From contig JAFUGA010000053.1 in the NCBI GenBank assembly GCA_017469625.1, positions 1-60,515 of the forward strand: a DNA stretch of 60,515 nt. The letters run 5' to 3'. The first letter of the stretch is position 1, and each line of letters starts with the position of its first letter. This stretch comes from Bacteroidales bacterium. GTDB taxonomy: Bacteria > Bacteroidota > Bacteroidia > Bacteroidales > P3. The notes under the pieces are model-generated. The model searched no databases. It saw nothing but the letters and a program-made list of their open reading frames with translations, and was not told the DNA's origin. Made by a program: the position numbers and the translations under genes. This document shows, one piece after another, positions 36,682 to 46,116 of the stretch.

Positions 36682-36828
36682 CAAAACTTCGTTTCGCTGA
36701 GAAACAATTTCAACCCCTCCTCACGAAACGAAGTTTTAATTTTATAGAACAAAGAAAAAGAAATCTAAAACTTTGTTTTAGAAAATAAAAACAAAGTTTC
36801 GTGAGAGGGAAATAAAATCTGTATTTTA
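36682..36828. repeat. 21-bp periodic intergenic array, 7 units
   Basis: Units start every 21 bases from 36682 to 36808. Cores include CAAAACTTCGTTTCG, CGAAACGAAGTTTTA, TAAAACTTTGTTTTA and AAAAACAAAGTTTCG. A further weak unit may reach 36849. Its first three units correspond to the three-unit array behind cassette 1; the rest are extra. The remainder of this spacer to 36960 is plain AT-rich sequence. Confidence 0.8.
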
Positions 36829-36960
36829 TAGAATAAAATTTTCGTTTTTTTGTAAGAAAGGAAAGTGCATTTTGTTTACATATTGTATAATGTAGTTGAA
36901 AAAGAGTTTTACAATAAATATTTGTCTTTATGAATTTATGATTAGTTTTATTCTTATTTT

Positions 36961-37428
36961 TTAATATTCTGTTTTGTTGGTACTTTCATTCCATAGGATA
37001 AAAGGTTCTTTGCCTTCTTCTGCACAATGCCTTTCTTCATTTATGCTTCTATCTTCTTTGTCCAAAAGCAATTCCTTATATATAAAGGAATCATCAAAAC
37101 CAGCCTGAGCAGCATCATCGCAATTGCCAGCATAGTACACTTTTTTCATTCTTGACCAATAAATAGCACTTAAACACATAGGACAAGGCTCACAAGAAGA
37201 ATAAATTTCACAATCTTCAAGTGAAAAAGTGTTAAGTTTTTTGCAAGCCTGCCTTATAGCGTTTATCTCTGCATGGGCTGTGCAGTCGTTACTTGTTGTT
37301 ACACTATTGCAAGCCTCTGCTATTACCTCGCCATTTCTTACTATTACTGCACCAAAAGGACCTCCTGCATTATTTTTCACATTCTCTTTTGCAAGATTTA
37401 TTGCTCTTAATAAAAATTCTTTATTCAT
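36961..37428 (-). CDS. Nucleoside/guanine deaminase, CDA-fold
   Basis: 155 residues. Zinc-dependent deaminase with HAE at 52-54 and PCPMC at 81-85, the His and two Cys ligands plus the proton-shuttle Glu. Length and the C-terminal GFDDSFIYKELLL segment fit the GuaD-type guanine deaminases rather than the longer tRNA adenosine deaminase TadA. It overlaps the purN stop by 4 bases, consistent with purine metabolism. Confidence 0.85.
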   Translation of the reverse strand: MNKEFLLRAINLAKENVKNNAGGPFGAVIVRNGEVIAEACNSVTTSNDCTAHAEINAIRQACKKLNTFSLEDCEIYSSCEPCPMCLSAIYWSRMKKVYYAGNCDDAAQAGFDDSFIYKELLLDKEDRSINEERHCAEEGKEPFILWNESTNKTEY

Positions 37429-38003
37429 TTTAAAGGCTGTTTTGTTATTACACTTTCTATTACTTTTGGATAATATTCTTTTTCTAATATATGTATCTTT
37501 GCTGCTACATCGTCAGCATTATCTATTGGAGCAATATCGCATTTTGCTTGAAATATTATATCTCCATTGTCATACTTCTCGTTTGCAAAATGTATCGTTA
37601 TTCCACTCTCTTTTTCCTTATTTTTCACTACTGCTTCATGCACATGATGTCCATACATTCCCTTTCCCCCATAGTTTGGCAAAAGAGCAGGGTGTATGTT
37701 TATTATCTTATTTTTGTAGGTGTTCAATAGATTTCCAGGAATCAACCATAGAAATCCCGCCAAAATAATATAGTCAATTCCTCTTTCCAACATAAGATTT
37801 AAAACCTTATCTGTGGAATAAAAATCCTCTCTATTGAAGTAGAAACAAGGAAGATTTAGATTCTTCGCCCTTTCTATTACGTAAATATTTTGCCTATTTA
37901 CCACCACACAATCTACTTGTATAGTTGTACTACCTTTAAAATACTCTGTTATTTGTTGTACGTTTGTTCCGTTGCCAGAAGCAAACAATGCTATCTTTTT
38001 CAT
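37425..38003 (-). CDS. purN: Phosphoribosylglycinamide formyltransferase
   Basis: Third step of purine synthesis, formyl transfer from 10-formyl-THF to GAR. 192 residues. ASGNGTNVQQITEYF at the phosphate loop, AGFLWLIP, the catalytic NIHPALLPNYGGKGMYG with the Asn/His pair, and SGITIHFANEKYDNGDI. Translationally coupled to the deaminase that follows. Confidence 0.95.
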   Translation of the reverse strand: MKKIALFASGNGTNVQQITEYFKGSTTIQVDCVVVNRQNIYVIERAKNLNLPCFYFNREDFYSTDKVLNLMLERGIDYIILAGFLWLIPGNLLNTYKNKIINIHPALLPNYGGKGMYGHHVHEAVVKNKEKESGITIHFANEKYDNGDIIFQAKCDIAPIDNADDVAAKIHILEKEYYPKVIESVITKQPLK

Positions 38004-38232
38004 TTTTTGTACCTTTTTTCATTACCTTATATTGTTATAACTGAAAAAATGAAGAAAAATTTTTTTTGTGCGATTATTTTTTAATTTTTTTTGCCAAAAA
38101 AGAAATTAAGGACTGAAAAATCACAAAATAAGACAAAAATTTGCTTTTATTAAAATACTGATTTTTAGTATTATAGTTTTAATGAACGTCAATTTTACTG
38201 CCAAATAGTTGTCTGTTTCGCAAAAATTAGTG

Positions 38233-38240
38233 TATCTTTG
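38233..38240 (+). promoter_or_regulatory. -7 box of acpP-fabF-rnc
   Basis: TATCTTTG, 37 bases before acpP, with TTG at about 38210 as a candidate -33 box. Probably drives acpP, fabF and rnc, perhaps lipA. Confidence 0.65.
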
Positions 38241-38276
38241 CACTCTATTTAATAACTTTTTAAAAAATTTAGAATT

Positions 38277-38516
38277 ATGTCTGAAGAAATTGCAAAAAAA
38301 GTAATAGCTATCGTAGTAGATAAGTTAGGCGTAGAAGAAAGTCAAGTTAAACCTGAAGCTAACTTCACAAGTGACTTAGGCGCTGATTCTTTGGATACTG
38401 TTGAGTTGATTATGGAACTTGAAAGAGAATTCAATCTTTCTATCCCAGATGACCAAGCAGAAAAGATAGCAACTGTAGGCGATGCTATAGTTTACATTGA
38501 AAACGCTACAAAATAA
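38277..38516 (+). CDS. acpP: Acyl carrier protein
   Basis: Carries growing fatty-acyl chains. 79 residues, strongly acidic, with the phosphopantetheine attachment motif GADSLD (Ser38). It is the first gene of the acpP-fabF-rnc-lipA run, fabF following after 17 bases. Confidence 0.97.
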   Translation: MSEEIAKKVIAIVVDKLGVEESQVKPEANFTSDLGADSLDTVELIMELEREFNLSIPDDQAEKIATVGDAIVYIENATK

Positions 38517-38533
38517 TTTAATTCCTTATTATT

Positions 38534-39784
38534 ATGGGAATGAAACGTGTTGTAGTTACAGGCTTAGGAGCCCTTACTCCGATAGGCAATGGTGTTGAGA
38601 ATTATTGGCATGGATTGGTTGACGGAGTAAGTGGTGCTGCGCCTATTACGCATTTTGATGCAAGTAATGCTAAAACTACTTTTGCTTGCGAAGTGAAAGA
38701 CTTTGACGGTGGAAAGTATTTTGACAGAAAAGAGATTAGAAAATATGATTTGTTTTCACAATATGGTATCGTTACTGCAGATGAAGCTATAGCAGATAGT
38801 GGTATAGAATTTTCTGATATAGATAAAGAAAATTCTGGCGTCATTTGGGCTTCTGGTATTGGTGGTATAGAAACATTTGAGGAAGAAATAACCAACTTTA
38901 TTAAAGGGGACGGTTCTCTAAGATTTTCTCCTTTCTTTATTCCTAAAATGATTGCCGATATATGTGCAGGTCATATTTCTATTAAATATGGATTGGAAGG
39001 ACCTAATTTTGCTACTGTTTCAGCGTGTGCTTCTTCTGCTCACGCAATAGCACAAGCCTTTATGTTCATTAAATTAGGTAAAGCAAGTTTAATGGTTTGT
39101 GGAGGTAGCGAAGCCGCTATTACGCATGCAGGATTAGGAGGTTTCTCTTCCATGAAAGCTATCAGCCAAAGAAATGATGACCCTGCTACTGCTTCTCGTC
39201 CTTTTGATAAGGATAGAGATGGTTTCGTATTAGGCGAAGGTGCAGGTGCTTTGGTGTTGGAAGAATATGAACATGCTAAGAAAAGAGGTGCAAAAATCTA
39301 TGCAGAATTGGTAGGAGCAGGATTAACAGCCGATGCTTATCATATGACGGCTCCACACCCAGAAGGCAAATGCACTATGAGAGCAATGAAGTATGCTATA
39401 GAAGAAGGTGGATTAAACCTTGAAGATATTGAGCATATAAACACTCACGGTACATCTACACCATTGGGAGATAAAGCAGAGATAGTTGCAATTACTAATC
39501 TATTCGGAAATCACGCTAATAACATAAACATAAACTCCACAAAGTCAATGACAGGTCATTTGTTAGGAGCAGCTGGTGCGATAGAAGCAGTCGCAACTGT
39601 TTTAGCGATAAAGAATAGTATAGTTCCTCCTACTATCAATCACTTCACAGATGATGAAGATTTGCCAAAATTGAATTATACTTTCAATAAAGCACAAGAA
39701 AGAGACATAAAGGCTGCCATAAGTAACACTTTCGGATTTGGTGGTCATAATGCATCTTTGGCTTTCAAAAAGTTTGCTGAATAA
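38534..39784 (+). CDS. fabF: 3-oxoacyl-ACP synthase II
   Basis: Elongating condensing enzyme of fatty acid synthesis. 416 residues. Nucleophile Cys165 in TVSACASSAH and the two catalytic histidines in NTHGTSTPLGD and SMTGHLLGAAG give the Cys-His-His triad of the KASII class. A second ATG lies two codons in. The stop overlaps the rnc start by one base. Confidence 0.96.
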   Translation: MGMKRVVVTGLGALTPIGNGVENYWHGLVDGVSGAAPITHFDASNAKTTFACEVKDFDGGKYFDRKEIRKYDLFSQYGIVTADEAIADSGIEFSDIDKENSGVIWASGIGGIETFEEEITNFIKGDGSLRFSPFFIPKMIADICAGHISIKYGLEGPNFATVSACASSAHAIAQAFMFIKLGKASLMVCGGSEAAITHAGLGGFSSMKAISQRNDDPATASRPFDKDRDGFVLGEGAGALVLEEYEHAKKRGAKIYAELVGAGLTADAYHMTAPHPEGKCTMRAMKYAIEEGGLNLEDIEHINTHGTSTPLGDKAEIVAITNLFGNHANNININSTKSMTGHLLGAAGAIEAVATVLAIKNSIVPPTINHFTDDEDLPKLNYTFNKAQERDIKAAISNTFGFGGHNASLAFKKFAE

Positions 39785-40578
39785 TGTTCTTTAAACGTCT
39801 GAAAGTATCTTCTATTGCAGAAGATATGCAAGGCAATAAAATACAGGAAAAAGAACACGACAAAGCAATAAGAAAATTTCTGAAGAATATTCTGGGTTGT
39901 AGGCCTAAGAATATTCTTCTTTATAAGGTAGCACTTATTCACAAATCCTCCTCTCATATAGATTCACGTGGTTATAAAGTAAATAACGAACGTTTAGAAT
40001 ATCTTGGTGATACAGTTCTTAGTACTATAGTGGGAGATTTTCTTTTCAAAAAATACCCTCATCAAGGCGAGGGATTTCTTACAGAGTTTCGTGCAAGACT
40101 TGTAAGTAGAACACATCTAAATTCTTTAGCAAAAAAGATTGGTCTTTCAGATATTATGGAATATAATAGAAAGGGCAACTCCAATTATATTTCCATGGGT
40201 GGAGATGCTTTTGAGGCCATAGTGGGAGCAATCTATTTGGACAAAGGATATGATTATGCACGCAAAATAATGATAGACCGTATCTTCAAGCTATATGTTG
40301 ATGTGGAGAGTTTAGAACATATAGATTGGAATTTCAAAAGTAAGATAATAGATTGGGGACAAAAGACAAAACATAAGATAACTTACAATGTTGAGGATTT
40401 TATTGAAGAGTCGTCTTCTCGCAAACAATATAGGGCAGAACTGCTTGTAGATGAGGTTCCTCAGCAATCTGCTACTGCAAGTTCTATACGTGTGGCAGAG
40501 CAGTTAGCATCTGAAAAAACCTTTAAAGACCTTGTGGAAAAAGGTATTATAGACCCTAAAATAGTTTCTAAATATTAA
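39784..40578 (+). CDS. rnc: Ribonuclease III
   Basis: Cuts double-stranded RNA in rRNA and mRNA processing. 264 residues: catalytic domain with NERLEYLGDTVLSTIV signature and GDAFEAIVGAIYLDKG with the metal-binding acidic residues, then a double-stranded RNA-binding domain (about 185-260, ending EQLASEKTFKDLVEKG). acpP-fabF-rnc is the usual order in this phylum. Confidence 0.96.
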   Translation: MFFKRLKVSSIAEDMQGNKIQEKEHDKAIRKFLKNILGCRPKNILLYKVALIHKSSSHIDSRGYKVNNERLEYLGDTVLSTIVGDFLFKKYPHQGEGFLTEFRARLVSRTHLNSLAKKIGLSDIMEYNRKGNSNYISMGGDAFEAIVGAIYLDKGYDYARKIMIDRIFKLYVDVESLEHIDWNFKSKIIDWGQKTKHKITYNVEDFIEESSSRKQYRAELLVDEVPQQSATASSIRVAEQLASEKTFKDLVEKGIIDPKIVSKY

Positions 40579-40596
40579 AATCATAATCAATTAGTT

Positions 40597-41460
40597 ATGG
40601 AATCATTGCGAAAACCTTCTTGGCTGAAAATATCTTTGGAAAATGGAGAACAATATACTAAGGTGAAGAAAATTGTAGAGATGAACAAACTTCATACTAT
40701 CTGTAGTAGTGGTCATTGTCCTAATGCGAGCAAATGTTGGGGTGTGGGAACGGCTACTTTTATGATAGGTGGGGATATTTGCACTCGTTCTTGCAAGTTT
40801 TGTGCTACAATGACAGGAAAACCAAAGACTTTAGACGCACAAGAACCTGAAAAAGTGGCTGAAAGTGTTAGACTCATGCAACTTAAACACTGTGTTATAA
40901 CTTCTGTTGATAGAGATGATTTAGAAGATAAAGGGGCTGAACATTGGCGAAAAACTGTTGAGGCTATAAGACAGAAAAATCCAAATACAACTATTGAGAT
41001 TTTGACCCCAGATTTTGATGGAAGAAAAGACCTTTTGGATATAGTTTTTTCTGCAAAACCAGATGTTTTTTCTCATAATATGGAAACAATAAAAAGACTT
41101 TCCGATGCAACTCGTTCTCGTGCAAAATACGATGTAAGTCTTTCTGTATTAAAATATTCTAACGATAAAGGCTTTATTACCAAAACAGGTATAATGGTTG
41201 GTTTGGGAGAAAAAGAAGAAGAAGTTGTTGAACTGATGAATGACATAAGAAAAGCAGGTGTAAGCCTATTTACCATAGGTCAATATCTTCAGCCAACAAA
41301 AAAACATCTTCCTGTTATAGAATATGTTACACCAGAACAGTTTGCAAAATATAGAGAAATAGGACTTGAATTAGGTTTTGCGAATGTGGAGAGTGGCCCG
41401 TTGGTGCGTTCTTCTTATATGGCGGAAAAAACTTTATTAGAAGCCAAACTAAAGAAATAA
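40597..41460 (+). CDS. lipA: Lipoyl synthase
   Basis: Radical-SAM enzyme that inserts sulfur into octanoyl groups. 287 residues. The auxiliary cluster ligands are Cys36, Cys41 and Cys47; the radical-SAM cluster is in CTRSCKFC (62-69); the C-terminal RSSY serine also ligates iron. Works after LipB (31253). It is 18 bases after rnc and ends at a clear terminator. Confidence 0.97.
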   Translation: MESLRKPSWLKISLENGEQYTKVKKIVEMNKLHTICSSGHCPNASKCWGVGTATFMIGGDICTRSCKFCATMTGKPKTLDAQEPEKVAESVRLMQLKHCVITSVDRDDLEDKGAEHWRKTVEAIRQKNPNTTIEILTPDFDGRKDLLDIVFSAKPDVFSHNMETIKRLSDATRSRAKYDVSLSVLKYSNDKGFITKTGIMVGLGEKEEEVVELMNDIRKAGVSLFTIGQYLQPTKKHLPVIEYVTPEQFAKYREIGLELGFANVESGPLVRSSYMAEKTLLEAKLKK

Positions 41461-41481
41461 GATATTTATCCCTCTCATACA

Positions 41482-41517
41482 CAGGACTAAGAAAAAAACT
41501 TAGTCCTGCTTTTTTTA
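41482..41517 (+). terminator. Terminator of lipA
   Basis: CAGGACTAAG (41482-41491), seven-A loop, CTTAGTCCTG (41499-41508), then a run of T. Confidence 0.88.
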
Positions 41518-41572
41518 TCAATATGAACACTATAAAATAACAAAAACATACCCTTTCACACACCACTTTCCA

Positions 41573-41614
41573 CGAAATTTTGTTTTAATTTCGTAGAACG
41601 AAGAGATAGAAAAA
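41573..41614. repeat. 21-bp periodic intergenic array, 2 units
   Basis: Units at 41573 (CGAAATTTTGTTTTA) and 41594 (TAGAACGAAGAGATA). The smallest array, between lipA and a truncated ORF on the same strand. Confidence 0.6.
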
Positions 41615-41692
41615 TGAATTTAGATATGTGAGAAATGGGGATATATTTAATAAAATAAAACTATTAACCACATAAACTCTTATACTTATTAG

Positions 41693-42016
41693 ATAATATC
41701 TTCCAATTATGGAACAGCACAGTTTGAAAACGATGTGAAAAAAGTTATAAATAATATAAAACGTATTAAAGACAAGACATTAGTAGATGGAACTTTTGTA
41801 GGTGTACACGTAGATTTCGGTATAGATGATTGTAAATCCAATTATGTTGAAAAAGTTTGCGAAAATATGATAGAAAAACATTCAGATATTGCAACTATGG
41901 GTTGGAGTGCTTGTGATGAAGAATTAAATGGTGAAATTCTAATAGACTATCAAATATTAAATAAATCAGATTTTACTAATTATGGTTTTGAAGAGTATTG
42001 GTCAAATACATATTAA
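41693..42016 (+). pseudogene. Probable 5'-truncated gene of unknown function
   Basis: An open frame whose protein-like sequence begins before any usable start: SNYGTAQFENDVKKVINNI and onward reads as ordinary coding sequence, yet the first in-frame start is a GTG at 41735, and a stop (TAG) lies at 41690-41692. From the GTG it would be 93 residues. An ATG at 41709 is in another frame and stops after nine codons. Best read as the 3' part of a gene that lost its start, or one with a frameshift near 41709-41735. The protein is acidic, has two widely spaced Cys and no motif I recognise. Confidence 0.45.
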
Positions 42017-42141
42017 GAAATATAAACCTAAAACTAAAAAATCTTCTTTTATATTTTTGTAGTGTTAAAAAAATATACTAATTTTGTACAGAGAAGATAA
42101 ACAATAATTATTATAAATAACACAACAAAATTTACAAGAAT

Positions 42142-42579
42142 ATGAAACAGTTTGTTACATTTTTATTTGCGTTTGTAATAACGATAAACCTATTTGCTCA
42201 AACAAGTAAGAAGAATGACAATATTAGTCAGTTGTTGAAGGAATCTATATCTGAGGTTGATAAAAGTTTTGGACAACAGATTGATGAATACACTATACTT
42301 ACTGGTGCGGGGTATGATGAAAACGATGGAGTGAAACAATTTACTTATTACTATGTTGTTTCTGCTGAAATATGGGAAGATTTGTTGGTGGCTGTAGACG
42401 AGATGAAACAATTGAATTTTGATGGTTTCAAAACTATGTGTCAAACCAACAAAGATGTAAGTCTTTTTATGAAAACATTGAGTGATAACGGTATAGAGTT
42501 GGTTCTTAGTTATTTGTGCAAAAACGAGTATGTTTCTATAGTGTATAGTGCGGAAGAAATAAAACAATTCAATAAATAA
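42142..42579 (+). CDS. Small secreted protein of unknown function
   Basis: 145 residues with a signal peptide (about 1-20, INLFAQ) and a mature part of about 125 residues, mixed alpha/beta, with LKESISEVDKSFGQQIDEYTIL and a FTYYYVVS strand. It has two Cys late in the protein (about 111 and 126). No catalytic motif or family recognised. It stands alone, followed by a 21-bp array and the convergent exosortase gene. Confidence 0.65.
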   Translation: MKQFVTFLFAFVITINLFAQTSKKNDNISQLLKESISEVDKSFGQQIDEYTILTGAGYDENDGVKQFTYYYVVSAEIWEDLLVAVDEMKQLNFDGFKTMCQTNKDVSLFMKTLSDNGIELVLSYLCKNEYVSIVYSAEEIKQFNK

Positions 42580-42638
42580 ACCTTTAATCATTTTCATAAA
42601 ACAAAACATTGGCAGAATATATTTTGATAATATTTCTG

Positions 42639-42785
42639 CCCTTCTTCGTTTTATTTTTACGAAACTTGATTCTAATTTTCTATCTCTTTGTTTTAATTTT
42701 CTAAAACAAAGTTCTACAAAATTCTTTCTTTGTTTCGTGATAGCAGAATAAAGTTTTAGAAAACTGTTTCTTTATTTCGCAAGAT
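42639..42785. repeat. 21-bp periodic intergenic array, 7 units
   Basis: Units start every 21 bases from 42639 to 42765. Cores include CGAAACTTGATTCTA, TATCTCTTTGTTTTA, TAAAACAAAGTTCTA and TCTTTCTTTGTTTCG. It lies between the convergent secreted-protein and exosortase genes. Confidence 0.8.
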
Positions 42786-42827
42786 TAGTTTCTTCTTTGG
42801 TAAAAATATAATGAAAAAAAGAAAGTT

Positions 42828-43439
42828 TTATTGTTTTATATTTTTTCTTTTTAAAAAGAGTTTAAGCCAAGCCCACCACATAACAAAGATTATTATGTAG
42901 ATTAGAGGGCGTGCAACCCAATCATGCACAACATCGAACAAGTTAGCATTGTGTGTTATTATGTATGCAAGGACGAATATCCTTATTATATTCACACATA
43001 TTATTATTATACTGCCACAAAACCAATACAACATTCTCTTATAAAATTTTCCTCTGCACAAAAGCATAACCAATAGCCATTGCAATAATTGTTTTACCCC
43101 AGAGCAATCTGGTACTATGCAAAGAACAGAAGAATATATTTTTTCGTTAAAATTATCTAAAAAATAGAAGAAAAAAGAACTGTCATGCGAATCAAAGGGT
43201 TGTGTTAAAAAAGTCTTGCATAAAAATTCTGAACCTTTGTAAGCCAAGTATGTAAAAAAGTCATACACCTCTTTAGTAAAAGGACCGAATATCCAATCAC
43301 CCATATTAGTTGCCCAATACAGAATATGAAAAACTATAGTTGCTATAAACAACAGCACAACATCTCTGAACAAAAACCTGTTTTGTTCTATCTTTATAGT
43401 GTTTTGATAATATGTTTTTATTTCTTCTATAAATTTCAT
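42828..43439 (-). CDS. Exosortase/archaeosortase-family protein
   Basis: Predicted inner-membrane cysteine transpeptidase that cuts and attaches proteins with a C-terminal sorting helix. 203 residues, about six membrane helices. The catalytic triad of the family is visible: Cys112 in PDCSGVKQLLQ, Arg153 in VNIIRIF, and His172 in VVHDWVARPLIY. Length is that of the short Bacteroidota forms. No glycosyltransferases lie beside it. A candidate substrate is encoded at 35701. I cannot assign the subfamily. Confidence 0.85.
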   Translation of the reverse strand: MKFIEEIKTYYQNTIKIEQNRFLFRDVVLLFIATIVFHILYWATNMGDWIFGPFTKEVYDFFTYLAYKGSEFLCKTFLTQPFDSHDSSFFFYFLDNFNEKIYSSVLCIVPDCSGVKQLLQWLLVMLLCRGKFYKRMLYWFCGSIIIICVNIIRIFVLAYIITHNANLFDVVHDWVARPLIYIIIFVMWWAWLKLFLKRKNIKQ

Positions 43440-43510
43440 CTCAAATAAACTCAGTATGCAAAAGTAATAAATAAATTACAAATTTAGTTTCTCTGTATTA
43501 AAAATCTTTG

Positions 43511-43518
43511 TATCTTTG
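43511..43518 (+). promoter_or_regulatory. -7 box of the nqr operon
   Basis: TATCTTTG, 41 bases before the nqrA ATG at 43560. An alternative TTG start at 43536 is close behind the box and is not needed. Confidence 0.65.
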
Positions 43519-43559
43519 CAGACTTAAAAACAAATTTGTATTCAAAAAAAATAAATATT

Positions 43560-44924
43560 ATGTCAGAGGCAATAAAGATTTCTAAAGGTTTGGATATACA
43601 TCTTTACGGTGAAGCAAAGCCTGAGATTAAAGATTGTCTTAATCCAGATAGCGTTGCTTTAAAACCTTTGGACTATATCGGTATTACGCCTAAACTTCTT
43701 GTAGATGTAGGAGATAAGGTCAGCGTTGGCACTCCTATATATTATGCAAAGGAGAAACCGTCCGTGAAGTTTACTTCTCCTATCAGCGGAGAGGTGGCTG
43801 AGGTAAAAAGAGGTGCAAAAAGAGTGATTGAAGAAATCATAATAAAGAACGACAGGAACAATACTTTCGTTGATTTCGGAAAGAAAAGTATTGCAGAACT
43901 CAGTGCAGAACAAATCAAGGAATGTTTATTAGAATCAGGTTTATGGACTTTGTTGCGTCAGCGTCCTTACGATGTTGTTCCTAATCCTGAAACATTACCA
44001 AGATATATGATAATAAAGGGATTTGATTCTGCTCCGTTGGCACCAGATTATTCTTTACTTGTAAAAGGAGAAAAAGATGCCTTACAAGTGGGAATAGATG
44101 CTTTGAAAAAACTAACGGGTGTAAATATATACCTTAATGTAAATGATAATACTACTTCTGAAGAGATACTAAATCTGCAGAATGTGTATATTATGACTTT
44201 CAAAGGCAAACATCCTTATGGTAATGTATCTATTCAAGCAGAAAGAATAAGCCCTATAAACAAGGGAGAAAGAATTTGGTACATCAATCTTCAAGACCTT
44301 ATCGCTATAGGTAAGTTGTTTTTGACGGGAAAATACTTTGCAAACAAAGTAATTGTCCTTTCAGGAGAAGAAGTTTTAAATCCTATGTACTATAACGTTG
44401 TAAGACATACTTGTTTGAAAGATATATTAAATGGAAATATAAACAAGGAAAATCATATCCGTGTTATATCTGGTAATGTTCTTACAGGTACAAGAGTAGA
44501 AGAAGATGGTTATTTGTGTGCAAGCGATAATCAAATAACAGTAATAAAAGAAGGCGACTACAAAGAAGGTTTGGGTTGGATGATGCCTGGATTTAAAAAA
44601 TTCAGTGTTTCACATACTTTCCCAAGAGGCTTTTTTGCTCGTTGCACAAAGAAACCTTTTTCTATTGACTCTAATCTTCACGGAAGCCAAAGAGCGTATG
44701 TATTTACAGGAGAGTTTGAAAGAGTATTGCCTATGGATATTTACCCAATGCAACTTATCAAGGCTTGTCTGTCAAAAGATATAGACAAGATGGAAGAGTT
44801 GGGAATATACGAAGTAGATGCAGAAGATTTTGCTCTTTGCGAGGTTATAGATGTTTCCAAATCTGAAATACAATCCATAATAAGAAATGGTTTGGAACTT
44901 ATGCGTAAAGAACTTGGAGAATAA
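43560..44924 (+). CDS. nqrA: Na+-translocating NADH:quinone reductase subunit A
   Basis: Cytoplasmic subunit of the Na+ pump that passes electrons from NADH to quinone. 454 residues from the ATG at 43560. KISKGLDIHLYGEAKPEI at the start and the barrel-sandwich SVKFTSPISGEVAEVKRGAKR match NqrA; the C-terminal PMDIYPMQLIKACLSKDIDKMEELGIYEVDAEDFALCE is typical too (shown here only to place it at about 390-430). First gene of nqrABCDEF. Confidence 0.95.
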   Translation: MSEAIKISKGLDIHLYGEAKPEIKDCLNPDSVALKPLDYIGITPKLLVDVGDKVSVGTPIYYAKEKPSVKFTSPISGEVAEVKRGAKRVIEEIIIKNDRNNTFVDFGKKSIAELSAEQIKECLLESGLWTLLRQRPYDVVPNPETLPRYMIIKGFDSAPLAPDYSLLVKGEKDALQVGIDALKKLTGVNIYLNVNDNTTSEEILNLQNVYIMTFKGKHPYGNVSIQAERISPINKGERIWYINLQDLIAIGKLFLTGKYFANKVIVLSGEEVLNPMYYNVVRHTCLKDILNGNINKENHIRVISGNVLTGTRVEEDGYLCASDNQITVIKEGDYKEGLGWMMPGFKKFSVSHTFPRGFFARCTKKPFSIDSNLHGSQRAYVFTGEFERVLPMDIYPMQLIKACLSKDIDKMEELGIYEVDAEDFALCEVIDVSKSEIQSIIRNGLELMRKELGE

Positions 44925-44951
44925 TTTTAAAAGAATAAAAACAAATAAGAT

Positions 44952-46103
44952 ATGAACTTTGTAGAGAAATTTTTTGACAAACAAAGACCAAAGGTTCAGA
45001 AGGGGGAAAAGTATCATTGGCTTGCCTCTACTTTTGAAGCATTTGAGAGTTTTTCGTTTGTCAGTGATAAGACTGCAGGGAAAAAAGGTGCTCATTTCAG
45101 AGACGCAATAGATATGAAAAGAGCCATGATTGTTGTAGTCATAGCTTTGATTCCTGCTTTACTGTTCGGTATGTATAATGTAGGTTACCAACACTATCTT
45201 TCACATGGAGAAAATGCAAACTTTTGGGCAACTTTCTTCTATGGTTTTTGGAGAGTGTTACCTATGATAGTTGTTTCCTATGTTGTAGGTTTAGCAATAG
45301 AATTTGCCTTTGCACAGATTCGTAACGAAGAAGTAAATGAAGGTTATTTGGTAACAGGACTTATTATTCCTATGATATGTCCACCGGATATACCTCTATG
45401 GCAATTAGGTTTGGCAGTAGTTTTCGCTGTTATTATAGGCAAGGAAGTTTTTGGCGGAACAGGTATGAACTTTATGAATCCTGCTTTGGTTGCTCGTGCT
45501 TTCTTGTTCTTCTCTTACCCTTCTCAAATGTCTGGCGATATGGTATGGATATTTGACAAAGGAGACGCCGTTACAGGTGCTACTCCTTTGGGTGAGTTGG
45601 CAGTAGGACAACCTGCAAGTGCAACTGTATGCGATATGTTCACAGGATTGATTCCAGGTTGCGTTGGAGAAACTTCTTTCATTGCTATAATGATAGGTGC
45701 TTTCATCTTATTGGTTACAAATATTGCCTCTTGGAGAACCATGCTCTCTATTTTTGTAGGCGGAGCCATTATGGGATTGATATTTAACTGCGTTGGAGCA
45801 AACGATTATATGAACGTACCTTTCTATCAACATTTCCTAATGGGAGGTTTTGCTTTTGGAGCGGTGTTTATGGCAACAGACCCTGTAACTTCTTCTCATA
45901 CTAATACAGGAAAATATATTTATGGTTTCCTTATAGGAGTAATGGCAGTGCTTATTCGTGTAGTCAATCCTGCATATCCTGAAGGAATGATGTTGGCTAT
46001 TATATTACTTAACGTATTTGCTCCACTTATTGACTACTATGTAGTAGATGCCAACATAAGAAGAAGAAAGAAAAGGTTGAGAGTGGCTACTAAAACAAGA
46101 TAA
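44952..46103 (+). CDS. nqrB: Na+-NQR subunit B
   Basis: Membrane subunit forming the ion path, about ten helices, 383 residues. The covalent FMN threonine lies in TGATPLGELA. HFRDAIDMKRAM and the NFMNPALVARAFLFFSYP segment are characteristic of NqrB. It begins 27 bases after nqrA and precedes nqrC by 13. Confidence 0.96.
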   Translation: MNFVEKFFDKQRPKVQKGEKYHWLASTFEAFESFSFVSDKTAGKKGAHFRDAIDMKRAMIVVVIALIPALLFGMYNVGYQHYLSHGENANFWATFFYGFWRVLPMIVVSYVVGLAIEFAFAQIRNEEVNEGYLVTGLIIPMICPPDIPLWQLGLAVVFAVIIGKEVFGGTGMNFMNPALVARAFLFFSYPSQMSGDMVWIFDKGDAVTGATPLGELAVGQPASATVCDMFTGLIPGCVGETSFIAIMIGAFILLVTNIASWRTMLSIFVGGAIMGLIFNCVGANDYMNVPFYQHFLMGGFAFGAVFMATDPVTSSHTNTGKYIYGFLIGVMAVLIRVVNPAYPEGMMLAIILLNVFAPLIDYYVVDANIRRRKKRLRVATKTR

Positions 46104-46116
46104 GGAGGAAAAAGAT

